This document shows positions 7,203-15,645 of a stretch of DNA of 64,000 bases, piece after piece; within the stretch, counting starts at the first letter, position 1, and each line of letters starts with the position of its first letter. Source of the stretch: Rathayibacter sp. SW19. Its GTDB lineage: Bacteria; Actinomycetota; Actinomycetes; Actinomycetales; Microbacteriaceae. The notes under the pieces were generated by a model. It made no database searches and had not been told where the DNA came from. It saw only the letters and a program-made list of their open reading frames with translations. The translations under genes were made by a program, and so were the position numbers. Location: contig NZ_CP133020.1 of the NCBI RefSeq assembly GCF_030866825.1, forward strand, positions 1,736,001 through 1,800,000, in the 5' to 3' direction.

Positions 7203-9175
7203 GCACCAACTCGTCAACCCGCAACTCGGCCAGGCCGCCCGTGCGTCGCGGGCCGGGGCGGGGAGGCCCGTTCGGTGGCATGGGGATGCCTGCCGAGAAG
7301 TCGATGAACTTCGGGCCGAGCGCCAAACGCCTGCTCGGGCGGTTGCGCCCTGAGGTCTGGCCGATCGTCTTGGTGACCGTTCTCACGATTTTGAGCGTCG
7401 GGTTTTCCGTGCTCGGGCCCCGGTTGCTCGGCGATGGAACCAACCTCATCGTTGCCGGGTTCGTCTCGAAGAGCCTGCCGGCAGGCGCCAGTCAGCAACA
7501 GGTGATCGACGGGATGCGCGCGAGCGGGCAAGGTCAGCTTGCCGACATGCTCAGCGGCATGCATCTGACCCCGGGCAGCGGGATCGACTTCGCAGCCCTC
7601 TCGAGCGTGCTGTTCTGGGTTCTGGCGCTGTACATCATGGCATCGGTGTTCTCCTGGTTGCAGGCGTTCGTGCTCAACGGTGTGACGCAGCGCACAATGT
7701 ACCGGCTCCGTGAAGACGTCGAAGTGAAGATCCACAAGCTGCCGTTGAAATACTTCGACACGATGCAGCGGGGCGAATTGCTCAGCCGTGTGACGAACGA
7801 CATCGACAATATTTCGCAGAGCCTTCAGCAGACGCTGAGTCAGATGCTCACGTCGTTACTGACCGTGGTCGGCGTGCTGCTGATGATGTTCCTGCTGTCG
7901 CCGTTGCTCGCCGTGATCGCACTTGTCACGATCCCGATCACCCTTGTGATCACCACCGTCATCGCCAAACGCTCGCAGAAACTGTTTGTTGCTCAGTGGA
8001 CCCACACCGGAACGCTCAACGCGCAGATCGAAGAGGCGTTCACCGGGCACGCTCTCGTGAAGGTCTTCGGCAGGCACCGCGAGGTCGAAGAGGTGTTCCG
8101 GCAGAAGAACGAGGAACTCTACAAGGCCAGCTTCGGGGCGCAGTTCATCTCCGGGATCATCATGCCGGCCATGATGTTCGTCGGAAACCTGGTGTATGTC
8201 GCGATCGCGGCCGTCGGCGGACTCCTGGTGGTCTCCGGCAGCATGCAGATCGGTGATGTGCAGGCGTTCATCCAATATTCGCGCCAGTTCACTCAACCGC
8301 TGAGCCAGCTCGGGTCGATGGCCAATCTGCTGCAGTCCGGCGTCGCATCCGCTGAGCGGGTTTTCGAGTTGCTCGACGCCGATGAGCAGAGCGACGACCC
8401 CGACGAGCCATTGAGCCCCGAGGGCACTCGTGGGCGCCTTGCGTTTGAGAACGTGTCATTCAGCTATTCAGAGGACCAGCCGCTGATCACGGACCTGTCG
8501 CTGGTCGCTCAGCCCGGGCAGACTGTTGCAATCGTCGGTCCGACCGGTGCGGGCAAAACCACGCTGGTCAACCTGATGATGCGCTTCTACGAACTCGACA
8601 AGGGCCGAATCACACTCGACGGCGACGACATCTCGAAGATGACCCGATACGACTTGCGCTCGCGGATGGGAATGGTGCTGCAAGACACCTGGTTGTTCGA
8701 GGGCACGATTCGCGACAATATCGCATACGGGCGACCGGATGCGACCGAGAAGGAGATCGTCGAGGCCGCCAAGGCGACGTACGTCGACCGATTCGTGCGT
8801 TCTCTGCCGGAGGGCTACGACACGCTACTCGACGATGAGGGTGGAAATGTCAGTGCGGGGGAGAAACAGCTGCTGACCATTGCGCGGGCGTTCCTGGCAC
8901 GGCCGAGCGTGCTTATTTTGGATGAGGCGACCAGCTCCGTCGACACTCGCACGGAACTGCTGGTGCAGAAGGCCATGAGCGCGTTGCGCAAGGATCGAAC
9001 CAGTTTCGTCATCGCGCACCGGCTCTCAACCATTCGAGACGCCGACCTGATTCTCGTGATGGAGGCCGGGCAGATCGTGGAGCAGGGGACGCACACCGAG
9101 TTGTTGGCGGCGGGTGGCGCGTACTACACCCTGTATAACGCCCAGTTCGCAGGCGCTGCCGTCGACGACGTCTGA
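7199..9175 (+). CDS. ABC exporter subunit with catalytic ATP site (TM288-like)
   Basis: A 658-residue half-transporter with a Gly/Pro/Arg-rich N-terminal tail of about 40 residues, six membrane helices and an ATPase domain. Walker A (Lys453), Walker B with catalytic Glu576 (LILDEATSSVD) and His607 are intact, but the signature motif is degenerate (VSAGE at 551-555 instead of LSGGQ). This is the exact complement of the upstream subunit: together they form one consensus and one degenerate ATP site. The ATGA overlap with the partner implies translational coupling. The long periplasm-facing insertion near residues 85-130 is typical of this family. Confidence 0.9.
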   Translation: MSTNSSTRNSARPPVRRGPGRGGPFGGMGMPAEKSMNFGPSAKRLLGRLRPEVWPIVLVTVLTILSVGFSVLGPRLLGDGTNLIVAGFVSKSLPAGASQQQVIDGMRASGQGQLADMLSGMHLTPGSGIDFAALSSVLFWVLALYIMASVFSWLQAFVLNGVTQRTMYRLREDVEVKIHKLPLKYFDTMQRGELLSRVTNDIDNISQSLQQTLSQMLTSLLTVVGVLLMMFLLSPLLAVIALVTIPITLVITTVIAKRSQKLFVAQWTHTGTLNAQIEEAFTGHALVKVFGRHREVEEVFRQKNEELYKASFGAQFISGIIMPAMMFVGNLVYVAIAAVGGLLVVSGSMQIGDVQAFIQYSRQFTQPLSQLGSMANLLQSGVASAERVFELLDADEQSDDPDEPLSPEGTRGRLAFENVSFSYSEDQPLITDLSLVAQPGQTVAIVGPTGAGKTTLVNLMMRFYELDKGRITLDGDDISKMTRYDLRSRMGMVLQDTWLFEGTIRDNIAYGRPDATEKEIVEAAKATYVDRFVRSLPEGYDTLLDDEGGNVSAGEKQLLTIARAFLARPSVLILDEATSSVDTRTELLVQKAMSALRKDRTSFVIAHRLSTIRDADLILVMEAGQIVEQGTHTELLAAGGAYYTLYNAQFAGAAVDDV

Positions 9176-9213
9176 CCTGACGCACTGCCTTCTTCCTGCG
9201 AACGACTGGGAAG

Positions 9214-9243
9214 GGAAGGCGCGGGAATGGAAGGCGCGGGAAG
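9214..9243 (+). repeat. Two-copy 15-base tandem repeat
   Basis: GGAAGGCGCGGGAAT is followed directly by the same unit with one change, in the 173-base gap between the exporter and the DUF4192 gene. Nothing else recognisable is in that gap. Confidence 0.7.
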
Positions 9244-9348
9244 GCACGAGCCTGCGGCGAGTTATGCACAGCGCAGGCGGTCTGCGAGTTGTGAACAGAT
9301 CGCGCGATAGCCCTCTACCCGTGCGCGTGCCTGCGACAGGCTGTTCGC

Positions 9349-10554
9349 ATGCAGACGATAGTCAAGACAACTCAACCGCACGACCTGCTCGCCCTGGTGC
9401 CGCAACTCGTCGGCTTCCGCCCGCAGAACAGCCTCGTTCTCGTCGCTTTCGATGCCAAACGCACCTGTGGCGCGTATCGCGTTGATCTGCCGGAACCCGC
9501 TGCAGACGCCGCGTATAAGCGGATGGCGACGACGCTCATCGGCATGCTGTGCAAAGTGCGCGGGGCAGACGGTGTGGTCCCCGTCATCTACACCGATGAC
9601 AGGTTCGACACCTGCGGGGGGATCCCGCGGGAGACGTTCGCGATGCTGTTGCTCGGCCGCGCCCGCACGGCCGGGTTCACAGTGAAGGACGCGCTGTGCG
9701 TTGCGGCCGACGGTTGGGGTTCCTATTTCGACGAATCGGATGCCCGCGACTCGCCGCGCCCGCTGGCCATGATCGACGAGTCGGCGGTCCACACGTCGGT
9801 TCCGGAAGGTGAGCGAGTGTCGCTGCGCTCGCCGCGAGAGCGTGCTGAGCTTCCACAGTCGGACCTCGCCCGGCGAGAACGAGTCACGCGCGCCATCCTG
9901 CGGCTGAGGGCACAGCCGCCGCCCCAGCTATCCCGCCCCGGTGAGGTTGGTGCGTGTGCAGAAGTTGTCGAAGAGAGCGGCTCGGTGGATACCGCGGAGG
10001 AACTCACCGAATTCGCCGAGTTCGTCCTGCAACTCGACGGTGCCACGATCTCACCCGACCTCGCAGCGCGGATCATTTTGACGGCCGAGCTTCCCAGTTT
10101 TCGCGATGTGTTGCTCTTCGAGTGGGCCTGGGGGCGCGAAATCGGTTTGCGAACCTGCCGCTTGAACCAGAAGCACGAGCGCGGCGAGATCATCACCCCT
10201 GAGGACGACGGGGCGCTCGGCCTTGCGGGAATCGGGATGCCTCGGCCCGATGTTGGCCGCATCGGCAGAGCGATCGAACTGTTGGGGCACCTGGCGGCGT
10301 GCGCACCAAAGTCGGCGCGCGCGCCGCTGGTGACGATGCTTGCCTGGCTGCACTGGGCACTGGGATCCGGTTCGACCGCGGGGCGATTCATCGCGCAAGC
10401 ACGCGCGATCGACCCCGGCTACGGCCTGGCCGATTTACTCGATTCGATGCTGCAGAACGGCATGCTCCCCGAGTGGTCGTTCGAGCGGCCGAAACTCGAC
10501 CCGGATCGGCGAGTCGTGACGATTCCGTCGACGCGCTGGCAACCAAGCAGCTAG
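9349..10554 (+). CDS. DUF4192 family protein
   Basis: A 401-residue actinobacterial protein of unknown function. Its start, LLALVPQLVGFRPQNSLVLV, is the family hallmark. A second conserved block near residue 65 contains VVPVIYTDD, and the C-terminal third is helical with ACAPKSARAPLVTMLAWLHW, typical of the family tail. No catalytic motif is apparent. The stop codon abuts, with no gap, the stop of the convergent oxidoreductase gene. A short inverted repeat (GCCTG-CGA-CAGGC, 9329-9341) sits just upstream of the ATG; its meaning is unclear. Confidence 0.8.
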   Translation: MQTIVKTTQPHDLLALVPQLVGFRPQNSLVLVAFDAKRTCGAYRVDLPEPAADAAYKRMATTLIGMLCKVRGADGVVPVIYTDDRFDTCGGIPRETFAMLLLGRARTAGFTVKDALCVAADGWGSYFDESDARDSPRPLAMIDESAVHTSVPEGERVSLRSPRERAELPQSDLARRERVTRAILRLRAQPPPQLSRPGEVGACAEVVEESGSVDTAEELTEFAEFVLQLDGATISPDLAARIILTAELPSFRDVLLFEWAWGREIGLRTCRLNQKHERGEIITPEDDGALGLAGIGMPRPDVGRIGRAIELLGHLAACAPKSARAPLVTMLAWLHWALGSGSTAGRFIAQARAIDPGYGLADLLDSMLQNGMLPEWSFERPKLDPDRRVVTIPSTRWQPSS

Positions 10555-11952
10555 CTAGTGGCCGATCAGAGGCGCCATCAGGCGCGCGGTCACAGAAGCA
10601 CGGCGGGTGAGGCGTTCTTCGGCGTCGGCGACGGTCATACCGAGAAGGCCCGCATTGGCACCGAGAAAGCGCAGAGGTTCCGGCTCCCAGCGCGGTGACC
10701 GATGATTGACCCAAGGCAGACTCGTGAGCGCGGAATCAGTCGCTGTGATCAGGTCGGCCAGAGTGCGGCCGGCCAGATTGGTTGTGCTCACGCCGTCGCC
10801 GACGTAGCCTCCTGCCCAGCCGATGCGGGTGTCCGGTGCGAACCCGACAGACGCATGCCAATCGCGGGGTACACCGAGCGGCCCGCCCCAGCGGTGTGTG
10901 ATCCGAGCAGAATGGGCCTCGGGGAACAGCTCGACGAGTGCGTGCCGCAGATGATGGGCGACATTCGTCGCCGTGTCGTAACCCGGGCGGATGGCACTTC
11001 CCCAGTGATAGCGCGCGCCCCGTCCGCCGAACGCAAAGCGGTTGTCAGCTGTTCGCTGACCGTAGATCAGCAGGTGCCGATAGTCCGTGAAGGTCTGTCC
11101 GTGCTCAATTCCGGTGCCTTCCCAGAACGATTCGGGCAGCGGTTCGGTTGCGATCATCAGCGAGTACAGCGGCATGACGGAGCGTCCGACGCTCGGCAAA
11201 GCGCTTCCATATGCTTCCGTCGCGTTGACGATTGCGCCTGCACGCACCGAGACCGGACCATCGCCAAGCGCATCGACGCGCCCAGGGCCGAAATCAGTGA
11301 CGCGGGTGTGCTCATAGATTCGTACTCCCAGGCTCTCGACGACGCGGGCAAGCCCCCTGGCCAATGCTGCCGGCTGAATCCGTGCGCAGTCGGGCGTGAA
11401 TGTCGCGGCGGACGCCGTGACAGACGGCGCCCGCCGCCGCAGCGCATCCGTGCCCCACAGCGTGACGTGGTCGACGCCGAACCGGCGAGCTTCTGCGACC
11501 TCTTCGCGCGCCGCGTCAAGGCCAGGACGATTGCGTACGAACGCGACGGTGCCGCCCTTCACAAAGTCGCAATCGAGTTGCTCCCGGGCGACGACACGAC
11601 CGATCTCATCGACGGTGTCGATCATCGCCTGACGCATGCGCACGGCTGCTTCGATGCCGTGCAATCTGGCCAATCCCGTCGTGGAGACGGGGAACAATGC
11701 CGAAGACCAGCCGCCGTTGCGCCCTGATGCGCCGAACCCTGCGATCTCCTTTTCGAGCACGACGATCGAGAGTTCCGGGTGCGCGTGCGCCAGATAGTAG
11801 GCCGTCCACAGCCCGGTCAGCCCTGCGCCGATGATGCACACGTCTGCTGTCGTCTCGCTCATCAGCGCCGAGCGGGGGCGCAATTCATCGCTGTCGCGCG
11901 CCGCGAGAGAATCGAACCAGAAACTCACCGTGCGGTAGTTGTCGCTCGCCAC
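10555..11952 (-). CDS. FAD-dependent amine oxidoreductase, PuuB/DadA-like
   Basis: A 465-residue flavoenzyme of the DAO family. After a 30-residue N-terminal extension with YRTVSFWFDSL comes the Rossmann dinucleotide-binding motif DVCIIGAGLTGLWTAYYL (about 37-54), followed by ASGRNGGWSSALFP, which contacts FAD. A Gly-rich GYVGDGVSTTNLAGR block near residue 395 completes the FAD site. It resembles gamma-glutamylputrescine oxidase and related amine oxidases. Neighbouring aminotransferase, Lrp and aldehyde dehydrogenase genes point to polyamine breakdown. GTG at 11952 is chosen because the N-terminal extension is family-like and an AGGTGAG lies upstream. Confidence 0.82.
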   Translation of the reverse strand: MASDNYRTVSFWFDSLAARDSDELRPRSALMSETTADVCIIGAGLTGLWTAYYLAHAHPELSIVVLEKEIAGFGASGRNGGWSSALFPVSTTGLARLHGIEAAVRMRQAMIDTVDEIGRVVAREQLDCDFVKGGTVAFVRNRPGLDAAREEVAEARRFGVDHVTLWGTDALRRRAPSVTASAATFTPDCARIQPAALARGLARVVESLGVRIYEHTRVTDFGPGRVDALGDGPVSVRAGAIVNATEAYGSALPSVGRSVMPLYSLMIATEPLPESFWEGTGIEHGQTFTDYRHLLIYGQRTADNRFAFGGRGARYHWGSAIRPGYDTATNVAHHLRHALVELFPEAHSARITHRWGGPLGVPRDWHASVGFAPDTRIGWAGGYVGDGVSTTNLAGRTLADLITATDSALTSLPWVNHRSPRWEPEPLRFLGANAGLLGMTVADAEERLTRRASVTARLMAPLIGH

Positions 11953-12000
11953 GATCGTGTCTCACCTGTCTTCGTCGTCGTTGCAGTGATAATGGACGGC

Positions 12001-12039
12001 GCCGGCCCGGCACGCCGGCCCGGCACGCCGGCCCGGCGC
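12001..12039 (+). repeat. Three-copy 13-base GC-rich tandem repeat
   Basis: Three copies of GCCGGCCCGGCAC (last with one change) lie in the 198-base gap between the aminotransferase stop and the oxidoreductase start. The units contain GCCGGC palindromes and could form hairpins that reduce readthrough between the two genes. No other feature was recognised in this gap. Confidence 0.75.
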
Positions 12040-12150
12040 GCCGCCGCAGAGGATCAGGGCGGGTACGCGGCGGCAGTAACGAGGGGTTGAGTTCGTGGTG
12101 CCGTGCGTTCCCGCCCTGAAGCGGACTTTTGCCGTGCGCGGTCAGCGGGA

Positions 12151-13566
12151 CTAGATGCGGGTCCAAGCCTCGGAGAGCACGCCGTGCAGGATGCCGCGAA
12201 TCTCGGCGAATTCTGCCGGTCCGATGGTCAGCGGCGGCGCGAGCTGGATGACGGGGTCCCCGCGGTCGTCTGCGCGGCAGTACAGGCCCGCGTCGAACAG
12301 TGCCTTTGAGAGGAAGCCGCGCAACAATCGCTCGGACTCGTCGTCGTCGAATGTCAGTTTGGTGGCCTTGTCCTTGACGAGTTCGATGCCAAAGAAGTAA
12401 CCGTCACCTCGAACGTCACCGACGATCGGCAGGTCGAGCAGAGTCTCCAGTTCGGCGCGGAACAACGGGGAGTTGTCTTTCACGTGCTGGTTGAGCGCCT
12501 CCTCCTCGAAGATGTCGAGGTTCTCGAGGGCAACCGCAGCAGACACGGGGTGCCCGCCGAACGTGTAGCCGTGATAGAACGACGTGTCACCGTGCTTGAA
12601 GGGCTCGTAGATTTTGTCGCTGATGATCGTCGCGCCGATCGGCGAGTAGCCGCTTGTCATCGCTTTGGCACACGTGATCATGTCGGGGACGTAGCCGTAG
12701 TCGTCACAGGCGAACATGCTGCCGATGCGGCCGAACGCGCAGATGACTTCGTCGCTGACGAGGAGTACGTCGTACTTGTCGCAGATCTCGCGAACGCGCT
12801 TGAAGTATCCGGGGGGTGGTGGGAAGCATCCGCCCGAGTTCTGCACAGGTTCGACGAACACAGCGGCGACGGTTTCAGGGCCTTCGAACTGGATCATCTC
12901 TTCGATCCTGTTCGCGGCCCATAATCCGAAGTCGACGAGGTTGTCGGACGGCGCACCCACTTCGTCGGCGCGGTAGAAGTTCGTGTTCGGCACGCGGAAC
13001 CCGCCTGGAGTCACTGGCTCGAACATCGCTTTCATGTCCGGGATACCGGTGATGGCAAGCGCCCCCTGCGTGGTGCCGTGGTAGGCAATCGCACGGGAGA
13101 TGACCTTGTGCTTGGTGGGGCGGCCCTGCAGCTTCCAGTAGTACTTGGCGAGCTTGAAGGCGGTCTCGACCGCTTCACCGCCTCCGCTGGAGAAGAATAC
13201 GCGGTTCAGATCACCGGGTGCGTAGTTTGCGAGACGATCGGCGAGCTCGATCGCGTTCGGATGTGCGTACGACCAGATCGGGAAGAAGGCGAGTTCCTCA
13301 GCCTGCTTCCGAGCAGCCTCGGCAAGGCGCTTGCGGCCGTGGCCGGCGTTCACAACGAACAGGCCGGAGAGCCCGTCGATGTACTTCTTGCCGTTGCTGT
13401 CCCAGATGTGATGGCCTTCGCCGCGGGTGATGATCGGCACGCCTGCACCCGACTCCATCACAGACTGGCGCGCGAAGTGCATCCACAGATGGTCCTTGGC
13501 CTTGCGCTGCAAGTCAGCGTTGTCGTACTGCGCCGTGGCACTGTCGAGTGTTGATGTGTTGCTCAT
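12151..13566 (-). CDS. Class III aminotransferase, probable polyamine (putrescine) transaminase
   Basis: A 471-residue PLP enzyme of the omega-amino acid aminotransferase group. Visible motifs are the FFSSGGGEAVETAFKLAKYYW substrate/PLP phosphate region near residue 125, DEVICAFGRIGSMFA with the PLP-binding Asp near residue 255, and AKAMTSGYSPIGA with the Schiff-base Lys. The sequence resembles SpuC-type putrescine/polyamine:pyruvate aminotransferases, which make 4-aminobutyraldehyde from putrescine. It starts two bases after the Lrp gene, so the two are cotranscribed. Exact amine specificity is inferred from context. Confidence 0.85.
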   Translation of the reverse strand: MSNTSTLDSATAQYDNADLQRKAKDHLWMHFARQSVMESGAGVPIITRGEGHHIWDSNGKKYIDGLSGLFVVNAGHGRKRLAEAARKQAEELAFFPIWSYAHPNAIELADRLANYAPGDLNRVFFSSGGGEAVETAFKLAKYYWKLQGRPTKHKVISRAIAYHGTTQGALAITGIPDMKAMFEPVTPGGFRVPNTNFYRADEVGAPSDNLVDFGLWAANRIEEMIQFEGPETVAAVFVEPVQNSGGCFPPPPGYFKRVREICDKYDVLLVSDEVICAFGRIGSMFACDDYGYVPDMITCAKAMTSGYSPIGATIISDKIYEPFKHGDTSFYHGYTFGGHPVSAAVALENLDIFEEEALNQHVKDNSPLFRAELETLLDLPIVGDVRGDGYFFGIELVKDKATKLTFDDDESERLLRGFLSKALFDAGLYCRADDRGDPVIQLAPPLTIGPAEFAEIRGILHGVLSEAWTRI

Positions 13567-13568
13567 GA

Positions 13569-14060
13569 TTATCGTGTTCCCCAGTTGTAGAGCTGTTTGT
13601 GGAGTTTGAGATAGACGAATGTCTCGGTCGTCAGCACGCCCGGGATACTGCGGATCTCCGAGTTCAGCAGGGAGATGAGGTCGTCATCGTTCTCACAGAC
13701 GACTTCGACCAGGATGTCGAAAGCGCCAGCTGTGAGCACGACATAGTCGACGGCCGGGAGGGCCGCCAACGCGTCAGCGACGGAACGGGTGTCCCCGTTG
13801 ACGCGGACGCCGATCATCGCCTGGCGGTAGAAGCCGAGTTGCATCGGATCGGTGACTGCGACGATCTGCATCACACCGGATTCCGTCAGCTTCTGCACTC
13901 GCTGTCGGACAGCTGCTTCGCTGAGCCCGACGGCTTTGCCGATCTCTGCGTACGAACGTCGGCCGTCCTCTTGGAGCTGCTCGACGATCGATTTGGAGAC
14001 AGCGTCCAACTGCACCGGCTTGTTCGAAGTCTGGCGTGCCGTAGCTGTCGTAGCTGTCAT
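13569..14060 (-). CDS. Lrp/AsnC family transcriptional regulator
   Basis: A 163-residue regulator with an N-terminal winged helix-turn-helix (SKSIVEQLQEDGRRSYAEIG, then LSEAAVRQRVQKL) and a C-terminal ligand-binding RAM domain (residues about 75-155). Members respond to amino acids or related amines. It is transcribed divergently from the aldehyde dehydrogenase gene and precedes the aminotransferase by two bases, so it is well placed to control both arms of the amine-degradation island. A CAGAAT hexamer sits six bases before the ATG, suggesting a leaderless transcript. Confidence 0.88.
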   Translation of the reverse strand: MTATTATARQTSNKPVQLDAVSKSIVEQLQEDGRRSYAEIGKAVGLSEAAVRQRVQKLTESGVMQIVAVTDPMQLGFYRQAMIGVRVNGDTRSVADALAALPAVDYVVLTAGAFDILVEVVCENDDDLISLLNSEIRSIPGVLTTETFVYLKLHKQLYNWGTR

Positions 14061-14107
14061 AGGCTGATTCTGACAGTCAGTTGGGCAGTAGGCAAGGGAT
14101 TCCGTAC

Positions 14108-14133
14108 ATTTCGGTCCAATCTTCCAACGAAAT
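14108..14133. promoter_or_regulatory. Candidate Lrp operator in divergent promoter
   Basis: ATTTCG and CGAAAT arms flank 14 bases in the 88-base intergenic region between lrp and the aldehyde dehydrogenase gene. The region is A/T-richer than its surroundings. Position and symmetry suit the adjacent regulator, but no family consensus is proven. Confidence 0.4.
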
Positions 14134-14136
14134 CAG

Positions 14137-14142
14137 TAGACT
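14137..14142 (+). promoter_or_regulatory. -10 box of leaderless aldehyde dehydrogenase promoter
   Basis: TAGACT lies six bases before the ATG at 14149, and no ribosome binding site is present. The candidate Lrp operator lies immediately upstream. Confidence 0.45.
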
Positions 14143-14148
14143 TTCAGC

Positions 14149-15585
14149 ATGACAGCGCACGCATTCCGTAATTTTGTCAATGGTGACCATGCGGACTCCC
14201 GTTCCGATGAGCGACTGAATATCATCGATCCGGCTACCGGGGAGGTGTACGCTACCACCCCGATCTCAACGGCGGACGATGTCGCAGAGGCGTATTCGGC
14301 CGCAGCTGGTGCGTTCGAGACGTGGGGCCAGACCACGCCCGGTGAGCGACAGCTTGCCCTGTTTCGAATCGCCGATGCGATTGAGGCCCGCGCGGATGAG
14401 TTCGCCGATGTCGAGTCGAAGGACACCGGCAAACCGCGAGCGAGCCTCGTCGAAGACGAGATCATGCTGTCAGTGGACCAAGTCCGGTTCTTCGCCGGGG
14501 CAGCGCGGAATTTGGAGGGCAAGTCCGCCGGTGAGTATTTGAAGGACCACACCTCTTTCATCCGCCGCGAGCCGATCGGCGTTGTCGGGCAGGTGACGCC
14601 GTGGAATTACCCGCTGAACATGGCGGTCTGGAAGTTCGCGCCGGCGTTGGCGGCGGGCAATACGACGGTGCTGAAACCCTCGGACACGACGCCGGCTTCG
14701 ACACTCCTGCTCGCCGAGGTCGCGGCTGAATTCTTGCCACCGGGCGTACTGAATGTGATCACGGGGGATCGTGGCACCGGCGCCGCGATGATCGACCACC
14801 CGACGCCGCAGCTCGTGTCGATCACCGGTTCAGTGCGCGCCGGGATGGCCGTTGCCACTGCCGCGGCCCGCGATCTCAAGCGGGTTCATCTGGAGCTCGG
14901 CGGCAAGGCGCCCGTCATCGTCTTCGACGATGCGAATATCGAGCGTGCGGTCGAGGGCATCGTCGCTGCCGGCTTCTTCAATGCGGGGCAGGACTGCACT
15001 GCTGCGACTCGCCTGCTCGTGCAGGAGGGCGTGCACGACGAGTTCGTCGAGGCTCTCACCGACTACGCTCGAGCGCATGCGTCGACCGGAGCACCCGAGC
15101 GCGACGACATCCTGTTCGGTCCGCTCAACAACGCTGATCAGCTTTCCCGGATCAGCGGATTCGTCGACCGGCTGCCGGATCACGCAGAACTGCGCGTCGG
15201 TGGCCATCGGCAGGGCGATCGAGGCTATTTCTACGAGGCGACGATCGTCTCAAATCTGCGCCAGACCGACGAAGCCGTCCAGACCGAGATCTTCGGCCCT
15301 GTCATCACAGTGCAGAGCTTCCGCGATGAAGCGCAAGCACTGTCCTGGGCCAACGATGTGCAATACGGTCTGGCATCGTCGGTCTGGACCAGTGACCATG
15401 GTCGGGCGATGCGATTCGCGAAGGGCCTTGACTTCGGCTGCGTGTGGATCAACACCCACATACCGATCGTCGCTGAGATGCCGCACGGCGGCTTCAAGCA
15501 TTCCGGCTACGGTAAGGATCTCTCCGGCTACGGGTTCGACGATTACACTCGGATCAAGCATGTGATGTCGTACATCGGCAACTAG
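14149..15585 (+). CDS. NAD-dependent aldehyde dehydrogenase, probable gamma-aminobutyraldehyde dehydrogenase
   Basis: A 478-residue class I/II aldehyde dehydrogenase with the general-base Glu in LELGGKAP (near residue 250) and nucleophile Cys in FFNAGQDCTA (near residue 285); the NAD-binding PWNYPLNMAVWK segment is near residue 150. The sequence resembles PatD/YdcW-type enzymes that oxidise 4-aminobutyraldehyde to GABA. This fits the divergent aminotransferase and amine oxidoreductase genes, which would supply the aldehyde. It sits alone on its strand, and downstream comes the FHA gene after 60 bases. Confidence 0.85.
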   Translation: MTAHAFRNFVNGDHADSRSDERLNIIDPATGEVYATTPISTADDVAEAYSAAAGAFETWGQTTPGERQLALFRIADAIEARADEFADVESKDTGKPRASLVEDEIMLSVDQVRFFAGAARNLEGKSAGEYLKDHTSFIRREPIGVVGQVTPWNYPLNMAVWKFAPALAAGNTTVLKPSDTTPASTLLLAEVAAEFLPPGVLNVITGDRGTGAAMIDHPTPQLVSITGSVRAGMAVATAAARDLKRVHLELGGKAPVIVFDDANIERAVEGIVAAGFFNAGQDCTAATRLLVQEGVHDEFVEALTDYARAHASTGAPERDDILFGPLNNADQLSRISGFVDRLPDHAELRVGGHRQGDRGYFYEATIVSNLRQTDEAVQTEIFGPVITVQSFRDEAQALSWANDVQYGLASSVWTSDHGRAMRFAKGLDFGCVWINTHIPIVAEMPHGGFKHSGYGKDLSGYGFDDYTRIKHVMSYIGN

Positions 15586-15645
15586 TCGATCGGGCGTGTG
15601 ACGGGCCGCTGCCGCCCGATTCATGGTTCAACGGGGAGGACACGC

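Noticed and set aside
10702..11727. 341-codon plus-strand frame opposite the amine oxidoreductase
   Set aside because: The minus strand encodes a clear flavoenzyme with FAD motifs; the plus translation has no family features.
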